Below are positions 1 to 11,875 of a stretch of 64,000 nt of DNA, one piece after another (position 1 is the first letter of the stretch; each line of letters opens with the position of its first letter). This stretch comes from Perilla frutescens (taxonomy: Eukaryota > Streptophyta > Magnoliopsida > Lamiales > Lamiaceae): assembly GCA_026008535.1 (NCBI GenBank), contig BRKX01000002.1:73677380-73741379 (forward strand), written 5' to 3'. The translations under genes and the position numbers were made by a program. The notes below the pieces were generated by a model that did not search any database, was not told the origin of the DNA, and worked only from the letters and a program-made list of their open reading frames with translations.

Positions 1-513
1 ATTATAATAAAAAATATAATAATTATGTATTTGGGATAGTTAATATATCAAATAAAAAATTGAAATCACAAATATTTTTCTATGAAGTAAAAATATTTTT
101 ACTAAGGTTCTCAGAATAAAAATTTTAATAAAATAAATAAATGATTTTGCTAAAACAAAATTAGAAAAAAAATCAAATACAATTTACAAATGTAAGAAAA
201 AAAATTTACAGCATGTGTTGATAATATTAATTACTACACTTTATTCAACTATAAATTAAGGAATTTGAATTAAAGTACGAGTAATCCAGAAGCTGCATCT
301 TATAAGCACAAAGAGGACATTTCATCAAAGCTGTCATATGAGTGGACTCCGAAGTTGGAGCGAATATGAGGTTAAGAGAAGCCGAATGCAAATCTAATGC
401 GAAAATCCACTTCGTCGAGAACTCTTGGGCAAAGCATCCATTCTACGTACTCTTTTCCTCCTTTGCTAGATGGTAATTGAAGTTTTCCATCTCCCCCTAG
501 CTAATGAGTTTAT
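1..513. other. AT-rich left flank, no gene seen
   Basis: Only short frames are present. From about 514 a decayed kinase exon begins, so this stretch was probably intron or upstream exon of the same dead receptor gene. I see no clear coding homology in it. Confidence 0.4.
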
Positions 514-1101
514 TTGTATAGACAGGTAGTTGCAGTCATTTTTTTTCACTATATCCCAGATAAGACCAGAAGATGTTTATACAAATGAGATCGCTATGCT
601 AGCTTTCCAATCTGCAGCATTGAAACATCATCAAACTACTTAATTGGCTATTGCATCCATAAAGAAGGAAAAGTGCTTATATATGAGTTCATGGAAAATT
701 CACAGGTTAATATATCATTCCATTACCTAATGTATTGTGCTAATTAATCATAAGAGTGCAATTTTGATCAGACAAATGAATAAACTGACTTTTACTGGTG
801 GAGAGACCAGTCATTTCCTTTAGTGGCCATTAGGAGTCATTGTTTTTGCAGTTGTTGACTGGAAGGAGAGGTATATATGAAGTATGAACCTTATATATCC
901 AAAGCTCATGTTGTCCCTTCCTCAATATGCAAGTAAGCTAATACTCTACGTATTCCATAGATATTTTGAAAATGAATACTTAGTTAGTTAAAGATATATA
1001 CAGTCAATTGATCTGAAGCCACAGAAATATATGCACGAGTAAAATTAGTTTCTGACCATAATTCACAATCGGATTATAGTATAAATATGTTTTTTCTTTG
1101 G

Positions 1102-1661
1102 GAGTTTCTGTTTGCACCCTCATATTTACTCTTTGCACCCCAAAAGAAAAAAAGAAAAAATAAAATAGTTTTGAAGTTACTTAAATGCCCTTTGTTCAAA
1201 AAGAAAAAATTAAGTGTGGTTCGAAAATGAAATTTCGAACTCATCGTGTTTGTTCGAAATTTTATTTTCGAACATACATAATTTTTAAAATAAGTCACGT
1301 TCGGAAATTAATTTTCGAACACACCATGTTTGTTCGAAAATTGATTTTCGAACAAACATGGCATGTTCGAAAAATAATTTTCGAACGGACTCCATGAATT
1401 TTTTTTAAGTACCATTCGAACACAAGACTTTGAACATATCCATTATGCATGTGCTCGAACAGAAGACTTCGAACATATTCAGAATGTTCGAATACACAAT
1501 TTAGAACGGAACGCGATTTTTTTTATGCTTTTAATTTTCAGATTTTATGTTTTTTTAAGTAAGGGCATTATAGTCAATTTTAGGGGTGCAAAGAGTAAAA
1601 AAGGGGGTGTATAGAGAAGCTATGGTGCAAAGAGTAAAAATGGGGGTGCAAACAGAAACTC
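1102..1661. mobile_element. Foldback MITE (family 1, copy 1) rich in TTCGAA palindromes
   Basis: Terminal inverted repeats begin GAGTTTCTGTTTGCACCC and end in the reverse complement. The interior holds many repeats of the form TTCGAAAAT...ATTTTCGAA. There is no transposase, so it is non-autonomous. A nearly identical copy lies at 45446-46034 and a diverged relative at 4621-5096. Predicted small ORFs here are low-complexity products of the palindromes. Confidence 0.85.
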
Positions 1662-1764
1662 ACCTTTTCTTTTACCTATGATTCATTGCCGGCCATGAAT
1701 CATTAAAACATACATTATATCGATCCAATAGATGGATCTTTATATAAAGTGCGATTAATATATA

Positions 1765-1987
1765 CTCCCTCCGTCCCATTTATATAGTCCACTTTATCCT
1801 CGCACGTAGATTAAAAATATTTATGAAAACAAGATATTAAAGCTTAACTTCCATTATTACCCTTACTTAAAATTAATGACTCTAAAAAATTTAAGTGGTT
1901 GAGTTTTAATTTTCAATACATAGCAAGGGTATATTTGTATATCACCTCAAAATAATAATAGGGACTATATAAATGGGACGGAGGGAG
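1765..1987. mobile_element. Stowaway-like MITE (Tc1/mariner type)
   Basis: The element starts CTCCCTCCGTCCC and ends in the exact reverse complement GGGACGGAGGGAG. It is flanked by TA on both sides, the target duplication expected of Stowaway elements. It is about 223 bp and non-coding. Confidence 0.92.
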
Positions 1988-2416
1988 TAGTTGGAACTGT
2001 TCAGACAGTCAAGCTTTTGATGCACTAGATCTCGTAGATGATTCACTTGCCGGTGCATTTCCTTTGGATGAAACTCAAGATGCATTCAAGTTGGTTTGTT
2101 ATGCATTGAAAGTGAAGAGCATCAGCATCCAGAAATGTCTTCTGTGCTTAAATTTTAAAAGGGGATTAGCCTCCACAAGACCCTCCAACATACCTAAAAG
2201 ATATTGGTATGATTAAATGATGTTGTGCAAGTCAAAATTTCTATATTTATTCAAGATCTCAAAAATATTGATGCATGGGGCAATGAGTTTTGGAATAAAA
2301 TTCTGACCAACTGGTACATCATCTTTGTCGATAGACCGAGGGAAAGTTCGGGCTCAAGGAGACGAGTATTTTCGTATAAGAATCGACCATGATTAATTTG
2401 GCCATTGAAAATCCAA

Positions 2417-4354
2417 TTTTCAAAAGAGCCAAATTTTTTTTTAGCCACTTAGAACTTTAAAAAACTTTTTTTAGCCATCTATTTTTAAATATTATTATTT
2501 TAGCCGCTTTGGACTTTTATACCCTTTCCCTATTTTTTTTTAAATATAAAATATATTTCACCATGTATCCCCCTCACTCTCTCTCTCTAGATTAAACAAA
2601 TTGAATTTTTTTCCAAGATTTGAGGCAAGAAATTCTTCAAGATTAGAAGTATTTTTTGCTGGAAAAAAAAAACGCAGATTCGTTCTTACTTGCGCGCCGG
2701 ATTGTGCTTAGCTGCGCGCTAGCCTCGGCGCGCAGGCTGTGCGCGCGGGTGCTTGTCCGCACAGTGCCGAGGTCCGCACAAGGAGTGCCGCGCGCGCGCC
2801 CTCCGTCCCAGCGCGCGGGCGCGGGCGCGCAGACCTCTACGTCGAGCGCGCACGCGCGCGCGTACACTTGTGCGCGCTCTGCCCAACCCCGACTCCGTCA
2901 GTTAATAATTCCTATCTTTTTGTTCGGTTGTATTTTTTTACTTCTATTTTGTACTACAAACTAGATTCGTATCCCGATTTAATTGTGTGAAAAAATAAAA
3001 TAAATTACGTTGAAATTTTAAGTATCTCTTAACCAATTTTATTATTTTTAAATTTTGTGAATTGCTAGCTAGTTCAATCAGCATGCATAATCATCACCAA
3101 TTAATTCGATTTAATCATATATATATATACACCTCTAATCATCTCAAACATACATAGCAATTGATAGATAAATAACAGTTTGACTAGAGAAATTATAAAT
3201 CAAAATATCTAGCTAGATGTTAAACGTTAAATCAAATTATCCTTAATTAATCAATCAATCCGAAAGAAGGCCATAAAACTCTCGAAACCAAGCGTGACGG
3301 AGAGCGCCGTCGGCCGTTATTCTCTGTTCCGTATTGCCGGCAAGAAGTCTCTGATTTGTTCTTTCCATATACCTCGTCTGCTTACACTACAGAACTCCAA
3401 AATAACCAATAATCAACAAACAAACCTATAACACAACATAAAATCAACAAATCCATGAACTAAGCCAAGCAAGCAGATCTCATTCCCCCAAAAATCACAA
3501 ACCCATCTCGATTTTCAGCTCATAAACCCAAATCCCCAAAAATGGGCAGAAAGCAATGGCTGCATTTACCTCAAACAAATGATCTAAGAAAAAATGTAAC
3601 AAAGATCCCTTGCGCGCGGAAGCCCGGCGCGCACGCCCAGCGCGCGCACCCCTATGCGTGGAAGCCTGGCGCGCGCGGACGCTCCCACCCCACGCCCCAT
3701 GCGCGCGGGCTTCGGCGCGCAAGTAAGAACTTGTTTTTCCAGATTTTAACATCCTTAAAAACACCAATCCTAGGCAGAATTATAATTTAAACAATGTGAG
3801 AGGGTTAAAAATACCTCTAAAACTTCTTCATTATCTTCTTCACTACTTGCCATTTTTTTCCAAACTCAAAACTTCCAAATCAAACATACAACATTACACG
3901 TTATTCATAATTAAACTTAATTGACATACTTCTTACACTTTGTGTCTAAATTGTGTTGAAAATATGGTATACCTCCAACAATTTAAAAAAACCCAAATGG
4001 CTACAAAATCTGACCTTGATTTTAATTTGGACGATGGAGAGAAGGCCGGCAACGACGAAGGTGGTGGCTGTTGCCTCGTTGAACGCCGGCGACGGTGGTG
4101 TTATTGGTGGCAGATTTGCTGATCTGTTTTGGAAGAGAGAAGAGGCAAGAGTCACGTTTTTGGCAGAGAAGAGGGAGAGAGAGAGAGTCTGTTTTGGAGA
4201 GAGAGAGAGAGTATTTTGTTTTACAATTATCTTTTAAATTATCTAAGGGTATTATAGTAATTGTGGACAAAAAAATAATATTTAAATTTTGATGGCTAAA
4301 AAAAGTTTTTTAAACTTTCAAGTGGCTAAGAAGCCATATTGTCTCTTTTGAAAA
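2417..4354. mobile_element. Non-autonomous foldback element with two GC-rich, CpG-dense cores
   Basis: Long imperfect terminal inverted repeats start TTTTCAAAAGAG and contain TTTAGCCACTT and ACTTTTTTTAGCCATC on both arms. Inside is a second inverted pair (TTCTTACTTGCGCGCC near 2683, its complement ending near 3730). Each inner arm carries a block of GCGCGC-rich DNA, at about 2690-2890 and 3610-3730, very unlike the AT-rich surroundings. No transposase is seen and no target duplication could be settled. ORFs predicted across it are Arg/Ala-rich products of the GC composition and are not credible genes. Confidence 0.75.
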
Positions 4355-4620
4355 AACTTGGAATACTATTATAATTAAAAAATATTGAACATTTGTGGTT
4401 TAATATAATTGTAATGTTTTGAAGGTCCGTCAAAATTACAAAATAGTATAAATGTTATGTAATTTCCATAATTTTACCCTATTTAAAAACAGGACCGGAT
4501 ACTATTGGAAAACTTGAGTAACTTGGGACATTTTTTAAAAAATGATCCACTTTTTTAAAATTAATGAAACCGTATTCACTTCTTCAATTTTTTTGCAAAT
4601 CTAATAGTTAACTAATGAGA

Positions 4621-5096
4621 GTTGCTAAATGAACTATTAATTTTACTTTTTGCACCACAAACAAAAATTGAAGTTACTTAAATGCCCTTTACTTAAAAGG
4701 AAAAAAAATCAAGAATCGGTCAAAAATGAAATTTTGAACTCATCGTGTTTGTTCGAAATTCCATTTTCAAACAACTATGATTTTTAAAATAAGACTCGTT
4801 CAAAAATGAATTTTCAAACATACCATGATTTTCGAACAAACATGGTGTGTTCGAAAATCCATTTTTGAACGGACTCCATGAATTTTTGTTTAAATACTGT
4901 TTGAACACATCACTTCGAACATATTCATCCCGCTCGAACATATTCAGGATGTTTGAACACACGACTTCGAACGGAACATCAAATTTTTTTTTGTTTTGTT
5001 TACTAGTAAGAGTTTTTAGGTAAATTTATAAGTAATAAGAGAAAATGAAAAATAATTTGTGGTGCAAATAGTAAAAATGATGGTGCATTTAGCAAC
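4621..5096. mobile_element. Foldback MITE related to family 1, diverged ends
   Basis: It begins GTTGCTAAATG and ends CATTTAGCAAC, with TACTTTTTGCACCAC near the left end and the complementary GTGGTGCAAATAGTA near the right end. The interior shares the TTCGAAC-rich segments of the copies at 1102 and 45446 but is more diverged. It is non-coding. Confidence 0.75.
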
Positions 5097-5397
5097 CCCT
5101 TAATTAATTTTATGGCCTAAAAATCAGTACATAATTGATTGTATTTTAATATTTATTTTTATTGGAGGTGTTTTCCTACGTGTTTGGAGAAATATGAATA
5201 TTAAAATACAATCAGTTACATATGATTTTCAGACATAAAATTGATTAAATATTAAATTTGCAAAATTTTTGAAAAATTAATCATTTTTTAAAAGTGACCA
5301 ATACTTAGGTATGAAAGTGTAATTTATCCTCAATGCTCTTTGATGCATATGAAGTTCTACAATCATGAATGAGGTTACAAATATGATCAATGCACAG

Positions 5398-5523
5398 GCA
5401 TGGAATATGTGGAATGAAGGGAAGGCGTTAGACCTGGTAGACGAAGCCGTTAAAGGGACATTTTCGGAGGAGGAAGCAATGAGATGCATCCAAGTAGGCC
5501 CAATATACACAGTGATAGGCTGA
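5398..5523 (+). pseudogene. Orphan last exon of a CRK-type K2
   Basis: After a TGCACAG acceptor the frame reads [18 protein letters not shown], then EEEAMRCIQVG. This matches the last exons of RLK-F (53693) and RLK-G (59393). It stops early after VIG, where the paralogues continue CTQ...RP.MP. The following 200 bp still resemble the RLK-F 3' region. It is the tail of a second decayed receptor gene, distinct from the fragment ending near 2160. Confidence 0.75.
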
Positions 5524-6779
5524 TAGCGTATTCAATCTGGAGAATGCTTCCCCACAATCATCACTCTTTGTTTCCATAAATTCCCAAAACCACGAAGATG
5601 ATAATGGCTTCCAAGATTCAGTCCTATGACAGTGCAATAACTTTATGCTTGGAATTGATTTGCCACATCGCATCAAGTCCGTAGCTTCAATCTAGAAACT
5701 CGTGTCGATTTGCAAACTGATAGCAGATTAATTCTAATTGGTCGAACTTTGCAAAAGCATCACATTGCAGCAGCCCCTCACTGTAAATTAATTTTCATTG
5801 CGTATTTGGGAAACAATATTATGCTGTATATGGATGAATGCTTGGTTACAGTGATTTTGATGATATACGATGGGAGGAATATACAAAAACCTAATCGGTA
5901 AATATGTCCGAAAGAAATCAGCCATTGAAACAGTATAGCAAGGGAAACGTTTCATTAGAAACAGAGAAACTATATACTGTAAGTGGGAAGTTAGAACCAA
6001 GCGACGCCGTTTTCGGCCGCGCCCAAATCAGTTTTGACAATACGATGTCGTTGGTTGATACACCTCTGACTCTGAGTAGCATGGGAGTTATGGCGGTTAA
6101 CAAGTTGCTGGAATGCTATATTTATAAATAACTTTATTCAACAATTGATTCAAAAAAACATAAGAAAGTAATAACAAATGATATTATAAAAACAAAATAA
6201 AATATAAAAACATTTTTTAAAATTATTCTTTTTACATGCATTTATTTTTAACTAGTTTATATAAACGATTTTTAATTCATGTTTGATTAATTTAGATTTT
6301 TTCTTAAACTAGTTATTCAAAACATATCAGCCTCTTTACTAAAAAAAAATCAGCTTCCTCTCACGTAAAACATCTAATACAATTTAATAATTATTTATTA
6401 TTCATTACACATAATTTTAATAATTTTTAAATAGTGTAGTAGACATTGAGATAGTATCCATATATGTATATAAGAATTTCCCCTATCTCCAATACTGCAA
6501 ACAGATAAAGTGACATTTTTCTATTTTCTAGTATTTTTTTGAGATGAATTGACATTTTTTTTTCTTTGAAAAGTCGATATAAAGGCAGAGGGTGTGAGTG
6601 GGAGAGAGAGGGAGCGAGCACTCTCATGAGCAGTATCAGGGGGAGCCCTAATTTCGCACCTAGAAGGGAAGGCCTAATCTGGGTAGTGGCAGAGCCATGG
6701 ATGTCAACGACGACCTGTGAATTAAATATAAGTCAACTTGATTTTATTCTACATTTTCTTATGATTTGGCAGGTAAATC
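5524..6779. other. Intergenic DNA upstream of RLK-A, no recognisable gene
   Basis: It holds 3' relics of the dead receptor up to about 5720, then AT-rich sequence. A 75-codon frame at 5904-6131 resembles nothing I know. From about 6560 the sequence is probably the promoter and 5' leader of RLK-A. The stretch 6700-6815 resembles the region upstream of RLK-B. Confidence 0.4.
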
Positions 6780-6815
6780 TTGACTATGAAAGTCATCATT
6801 GATCATTCATCATTC
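6780..6815 (+). promoter_or_regulatory. Conserved W-box palindrome upstream of RLK-A
   Basis: The sequence TTGACTATGAAAGTCA contains TGACT facing AGTCA across a short spacer, followed by CATTGATCATTCATC. TTGAC is the core of the W-box bound by WRKY factors (family knowledge). Related blocks lie upstream of RLK-B, C and D. Whether it is promoter or 5' leader is not known. Confidence 0.45.
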
Positions 6816-6867
6816 TATCCTCATATAATTCACATGCTTTTCAACCCAAATCCAAGCAAATCAAAGC

Positions 6868-9800
6868 ATGAATCTGCGTCCAATTTCAGTTGCTTTACTG
6901 TTTCTCTGCTTCTTTATCACATTCTCATCTTGTAGAAATAATGAAGCTCACTTGGCAGGTGACGTTTCTATCAACTGCGGCTCAACTGGAACCACTGCAG
7001 CACGCAACGGTCGCCAATGGCTCGGAGACGTACGCCCAAAAATCTCCCCCTGGCTGCAGTTGGGGGGCTTATCAGCCGCCTCAACTGCTATCCATAAATT
7101 GAGCTCTGCTGATCCAGTTCCCCATAAGACGGCGAGAATCTCCCGTTCACAATTCTCATATGCATTTCAACTCAACCCAGGTCAGAAAATTATCCGCCTT
7201 CACTTTAATCCCACTCCATACAGAGGTTATAAAGGGTTTATAGATTTATTCGCCGTTGAAGCTGGCCCTTTTACCTTGCTCAGTAATTTCAGTGCTTCAC
7301 TTACTGCGGATGCTTTTGGCGTGAATACTTTTGTTAAGGAGTTTTGTTTAAACATTCAAGAAAATCAACAACTCGCCGTTACTTTTTCTTCCGAGAGTAG
7401 TCAATTACAAAATGCATATGCTTTCATAAATGGCATCGAGATTATATCGGTGCCATCCAGTCTCTCTTACTTTAATGGTGGAGATATTGGACTTCGAGTT
7501 GTTGGTCAAAATTCTATGGTTTACGTTGATGATAGCACTGCACTTGAGATAGTCCATCGATTAAATATTAAAGAGGATCTTGTTTCGCCTACTGGAGATT
7601 TTGATGGGGTGTTTCCGAAGTGGGCAGTGCAAAAATCGGACAAGATAAAAAATAACACCTGGGAAATGCCAGTGGAGGTGGGATTCAGGTACTTGATCAG
7701 GCTTCATTTCAAGAATGCAGGCGCTAGTGGTGAAAATTTTAAAATCCTCATCAATAAAATGATTGCTCACACTAGTACTGAAACAGTGAGAGGAAAGGAT
7801 CAAGATAGCATTCTCTTGTATAGGGACTATATGGTGGTGATGAGAGGGCACAAACAGAATGGCAGGTGTGATATATCGATTTCCCTCCAGTCATTTGATG
7901 AACATGCGGATGGACAGGGTGTTCTTGCAGGATTTGAAATCGTTAAGCTGAGCAACCCCGACGACAGCCTTGCTAGTCCAAACCCCCTGCCTCCACCTCA
8001 AGATTCTCAATCTCATATATTTCAATATTTGGTCTCAGTTCTTGGTTATCAAAACGCGAGTGCAACTGTTGCAATAGCTGTGATATCTCTATTGAGCATC
8101 ATTCTTCATAAATTGCAGGGAATTTGGGAAGTTGGGAGCACTGAGGATGTACACAAGCCATCAGCCAATGCTGACAGACATTGTCGCCGCTTTTCACTAG
8201 CTGAGATCCAATTAGCCACTAAAAATTTCAGTGATGGACTTTTAATTGGAAGGGGTGGATTTGGCAAAGTCTACAAAGGCCTTATTGATAACGGGCAAAA
8301 TACTGTTGCTGTAAAGAGGCTAAAATCTAACTCCAGGCAGGGGGCGCATGAGTTTCTAACAGAAATTGAAACACTTTCTGAGCTCCGGCATATGAATCTC
8401 GTCTCTCTAATTGGATACTGCAGTGAGCGTAGGGAAATGATTCTTGTTTATGAGTATATGGCTTGTGGAACACTGGCTAACCACCTCTACAAATTTGGGA
8501 GAGACATCAGTAATTGTTTTCCTCTCACTTGGGAGCAACGTTTAAATGTGTGCATTGGAGCAGCACGAGGCCTAGAATATCTTCATACAGGCCATAGAGT
8601 CATACATCGTGATGTAAAGACTTCAAACATCCTTCTTGATGAGAATTTTGTAGCCAAGGTTTCAGATTTTGGCTTGGCGAAACTTGAAGATAAAAACAAG
8701 TTGCAGAGCCATGTTAGCACAAAGTTGAAAGGTACATTTGGGTACTTGGATCCATATTATATCAACACTCAAAAACTTACCAGGAAAAGTGACACGTATG
8801 CCTTCGGAGTGGTGTTGTTGGAGGCATTATGTGGTAGGCGAGCAATTGATTCATTTGTTGTAGAGGATGAGCGGATTCTGACCAAATGGGCTCGAGATAA
8901 GATTAGTAAGGGAGAAGTTGATCAGATTGTTGATTCGACCCTCAGAGAGGAAATTTCAGTAAACAGTCTGAAGGTATTCGGTGAGATTGCTGATAGATGT
9001 TTGCATGAAGAACCAAAGAAAAGGCCAACCATGGCTCAAATTGTGGTCCAACTTGAGTTTGCACTTGAGCAGCAAGAGAGCAAAGAACAATCTGCTGCGC
9101 CAAATGACATAAATCCTGTTGCTAATGACGTCTATCCAGCTAATGAAAACGTTATATCATCTGAAAACGCTGAGCAACTGGAAGATGCCTCTATGGAGTT
9201 GCAAGCAGTAGCATCCCCTACTAATCAGACTAACTTAAGTTACTCTCCAGCTGACAAAGGAGATGGGAAGAAACCGAAAACACATAGCCCGTTACGATTT
9301 TGGTCATGGGGTGCCTTTAGGAACAGGATAAAACCATCTAAAAGAAAAGAACTAATAAGCTTAATGTCAGGTATGTATTCGTTCTGTCAAGATAAATTTC
9401 AATCATTTTGCATCATATTGTGTTGCTTAGTTATTCGCTTGCTGAGTTTTGTCAATACTGTATTAATATTGCAGAAATTCATGGATCATACATTAAATTG
9501 CCGAAGTTTGATCTGACCAGCATTGCCCTTGCGACCAATCAGTTCTCCCATTCACAGAAGATTGGAGATAGCGGACGTTGTTCTGTGTATAAGGTGACTA
9601 TCTAGAATGACATCTTCTTCATTTTTCCTTTTAAAAGATTGTGTGGTGAAGCTTGTTTCTCCACTTGTATACTAATCCTACTATTGCTCTGTAAAGGCTG
9701 TATTACCTACAGGGAAAACGGTTGCAGTTAAAAGGTATTCTTTATCATGGCTTGATCTCAATGAGTTAAGAAATGAGATTTTATTGGCTTCCAATCTCAA

Positions 9801-10548
9801 TCACCGCAACATCATCAATCTACTCGGATACTGCATTCATGAACATGGAGAGGTGATCTTAGTCCATGATTACATGGCGCAAGGCACTTTATTCGACCAT
9901 CTCCACAGGTCGGGAAAATCCCCATTAACATGGAAACAACGCCTTCAAATTTGTATAGATGTTGCCAAAGGATTGGACTATCTTCATACTGGCTCCGACT
10001 ACCCCATCATCCACAGCGATGTTAAGTCTTCCAACATCCTACTGGATGAGAAATGGATGGCCAAGCTGTCTGATTTTGCGCAATCGAGAGCAGGGCCCAC
10101 TGGAGAGACTGGCATTAGCACATTGGTGCAAGGCACCTTAGGTTACCAGGACCCGGAATACTTCCACACTTCTCACTTGACAGACAAGTCCGATGTATAC
10201 TCATATGGTGTGGTGTTGTTTGAAGCTTTATGTGCTAGACGAGCAATAGACATGAACTTTGAACAAGAGCATAGGAACTTGGCGACCTGGGCGACATCAT
10301 GTTTCAAGGAAGGAAAACTTGAACAGATTATTGATTTTAATCTCCAGGACCAAATCGCTCCCGAATGCTTGAGCACATTTGCTGGAATAGCCAATGCATG
10401 CCTGAATCTCCATGGGATAGATCGACCAGAGATGCGTGAGGTTGTTCGGACTTTGGAGTCTGCAATGCGGCTGCAAGAAGCAGCAGAAGAGAGGTGGAGC
10501 TTGGCAGCTGATGATGGTGATGTGGAACATGCAACATATGAATATTAG
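6868..10548 (+). CDS. RLK-A: malectin-like receptor with tandem kinases (active-type K1, degenerate mosaic K2)
   Basis: Exons 6868-9370, 9475-9593 and 9697-10548 join in frame to give 1157 residues. The signal peptide is about residues 1-22. The malectin-like ectodomain covers about 30-365 and starts at GDVSINCGS. The transmembrane helix is near 398-416. K1 is about 445-735, with [21 protein letters not shown] and DFGLAK all intact. The linker 9290-9360 is basic and aromatic. K2 is about 850-1135: its glycine loop is degenerate (GDSGRC), the lysine of VAVKR is kept, HRD is changed to HSD and DFG to DFA, so it is probably a pseudokinase. The K2 N-lobe looks CRK-like and the C-lobe CrRLK1L-like. 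Without the first splice the frame ends at 9516 with K1 only. It probably acts at the plasma membrane; the ligand is unknown. CrRLK1L ectodomains commonly sense RALF peptides or the wall, but nothing here shows that directly. Confidence 0.88.
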
Positions 10549-10964
10549 GCTTCCCAGGATCGGTTCAAGAATGGTAAAGACATAAAATTGCAAGGGGATT
10601 TATTGTTAACTTAGAATTTCTTTCCTAGTTTGATTCAGATTCATTTAGCCTTTGATCTCCTTTATATACTTCTTTTGGGAATTTATTTTCATTAATTGTT
10701 ATTCATATTTTTGAGTTATTCAATAAAATTCTCTTCAAGTTCTTTGGAATTTGTGTTACCTGGAAAGATTGCTCGTCTTCCGGTATCCTGCCCTGGTGTT
10801 GTCTGGAATTCACTGTAATCATCTGTTCTTTCTCTAGGTATCCAGGTTGTGTGATATTGTTATGGGCTAGTTTTTTGTTACACCAAAAAAGCTTCTGAAA
10901 TATGAATCCCCCCCCCCCCTTTTTAATATGATACTGTAGCAAGTGGACTAAATGAATCTCGTTT
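10549..10964. other. 3' flank of RLK-A
   Basis: This is the probable 3' UTR and intergenic DNA, AT-rich, with a run of C residues near 10906-10918. No gene is seen. Confidence 0.4.
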
Positions 10965-11875
10965 ATAGTATATGGCTTGTGGAACTCTGGCTGACCACCT
11001 CTACAACCTTGGAAGAGACGTTGGTGGAGGTTGTTGAAAGATATTTGCATGCTGAATCAAAGTATAGGCCATCAATGTCTCAAATTGTGCTTCAACTTGA
11101 GTTTGCACTTGAGCGACTGGATAGTAACTGAAACTTCGTGTTGAATGAAACCGCAAGTAGTTCTGATCCTGATCAGCATTGCCACTGCTACCAATCAATT
11201 CTCCCCTCCACAAGAGAATAGAGATATTGGTTTTTGTTCTGTGTATAAGGTGACTTCATTTAGAGGGACATCTCTTTTATTCCTTTTACAAATTGCTTTG
11301 TATACTAATACTACGTACTATTGCTTTGTATAGACCGTATTACCTAGAGGAGACATGGTTGCAGTTCAAAGGTATTCTTTATCGTGTCTTGATCTCAGTG
11401 AGTTCAGATACGAGATTTCTTGACTTCCAGTCTCAATCACTGCAGCATCACGAATCTACTCCGATACATCAATATTTATGCACAGAGAGAGGTGATCTTA
11501 GTTTATGATTGCATGGCGCAAGCTAGGCACTTTTAAGTCTGCCAACATCCTACTGTATGAGAAATGGACGGCCAACCTGTCTGAATTTGGTAAGTCTCGA
11601 GCTTTGGTACAATGTCTTGTGTATATTGTCTACATGAAACCCTATCCAGGACCCTAATTGAAGGCTTGCAAGTCTTGAGCTTTTTTCTCTTTCCAGATTT
11701 ATTTCTTGGCCACAAATAATTATGTGATTTGTGGGTGCAGTGCTCATATGTCTCCAGAGTATATAATGAAAGGGACATTTTCTGTTAAATCAGATATCTC
11801 ATATCTGTCTACAGCCTCGGAGTCATAGTTCTGCAGTTGGTGAGTGGAAGGAGATATAGCGTCTGTTAAATTTTC
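10965..11875 (+). pseudogene. Decayed tandem-kinase receptor fragment with mosaic K2
   Basis: It starts inside K1 ([16 protein letters not shown]) and jumps by deletion to the K1 end (RPSMSQIVLQLEFALE) with stops and a frameshift. A K2 exon then reads ATATNQFSPPQ...GFCSVYK before GTGACT. An N-lobe exon follows at about 11335 (TVLPRGDMVAVQRY), then a CrRLK1L-like SANILLYEKW...SEFG at about 11538. Last comes a CRK-like HMSPEYIMKGTFSVKSD at about 11745-11795. It is a rearranged relative of RLK-A and not expected to make protein. Confidence 0.75.

Larger units (their letters stand above)
514..2160 (+). pseudogene. Decayed second-kinase (K2) tail of a tandem-kinase receptor, interrupted by two MITEs
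   Basis: Frameshifted fragments match the CRK-type K2 exons of RLK-E, F and G. Around 514-706 lies the N-lobe exon (remains of VVAV, NEI, NIIKLL, then YEFMEN). Around 845-935 lies the exon with an LTGRR-like stretch, comparable to LSGRK in RLK-E. Around 2010-2150 lies the last exon (LDLVDDSLAGAF, comparable to [12 protein letters not shown] in RLK-F). A 560-bp foldback MITE and a Stowaway-like MITE sit between the fragments. The N-terminal receptor part must lie left of the window or be lost. There are many stops and frameshifts, so no product is expected. Confidence 0.7.

Noticed and set aside
1185..1397. 70-codon ORF with repeated FVRKLIFE units, also at 45530
   Set aside because: The protein repeat is a direct result of TTCGAAAAT palindromes in the MITE.
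2643..3790. Arg/Ala-rich ORFs on both strands in the GC-rich blocks
   Set aside because: They arise from GCGCGC composition inside a foldback element and have no domain or splice signals.
5904..6131. 75-codon + strand ORF
   Set aside because: No recognisable motif and no paralogue in the window; not above chance for this length.
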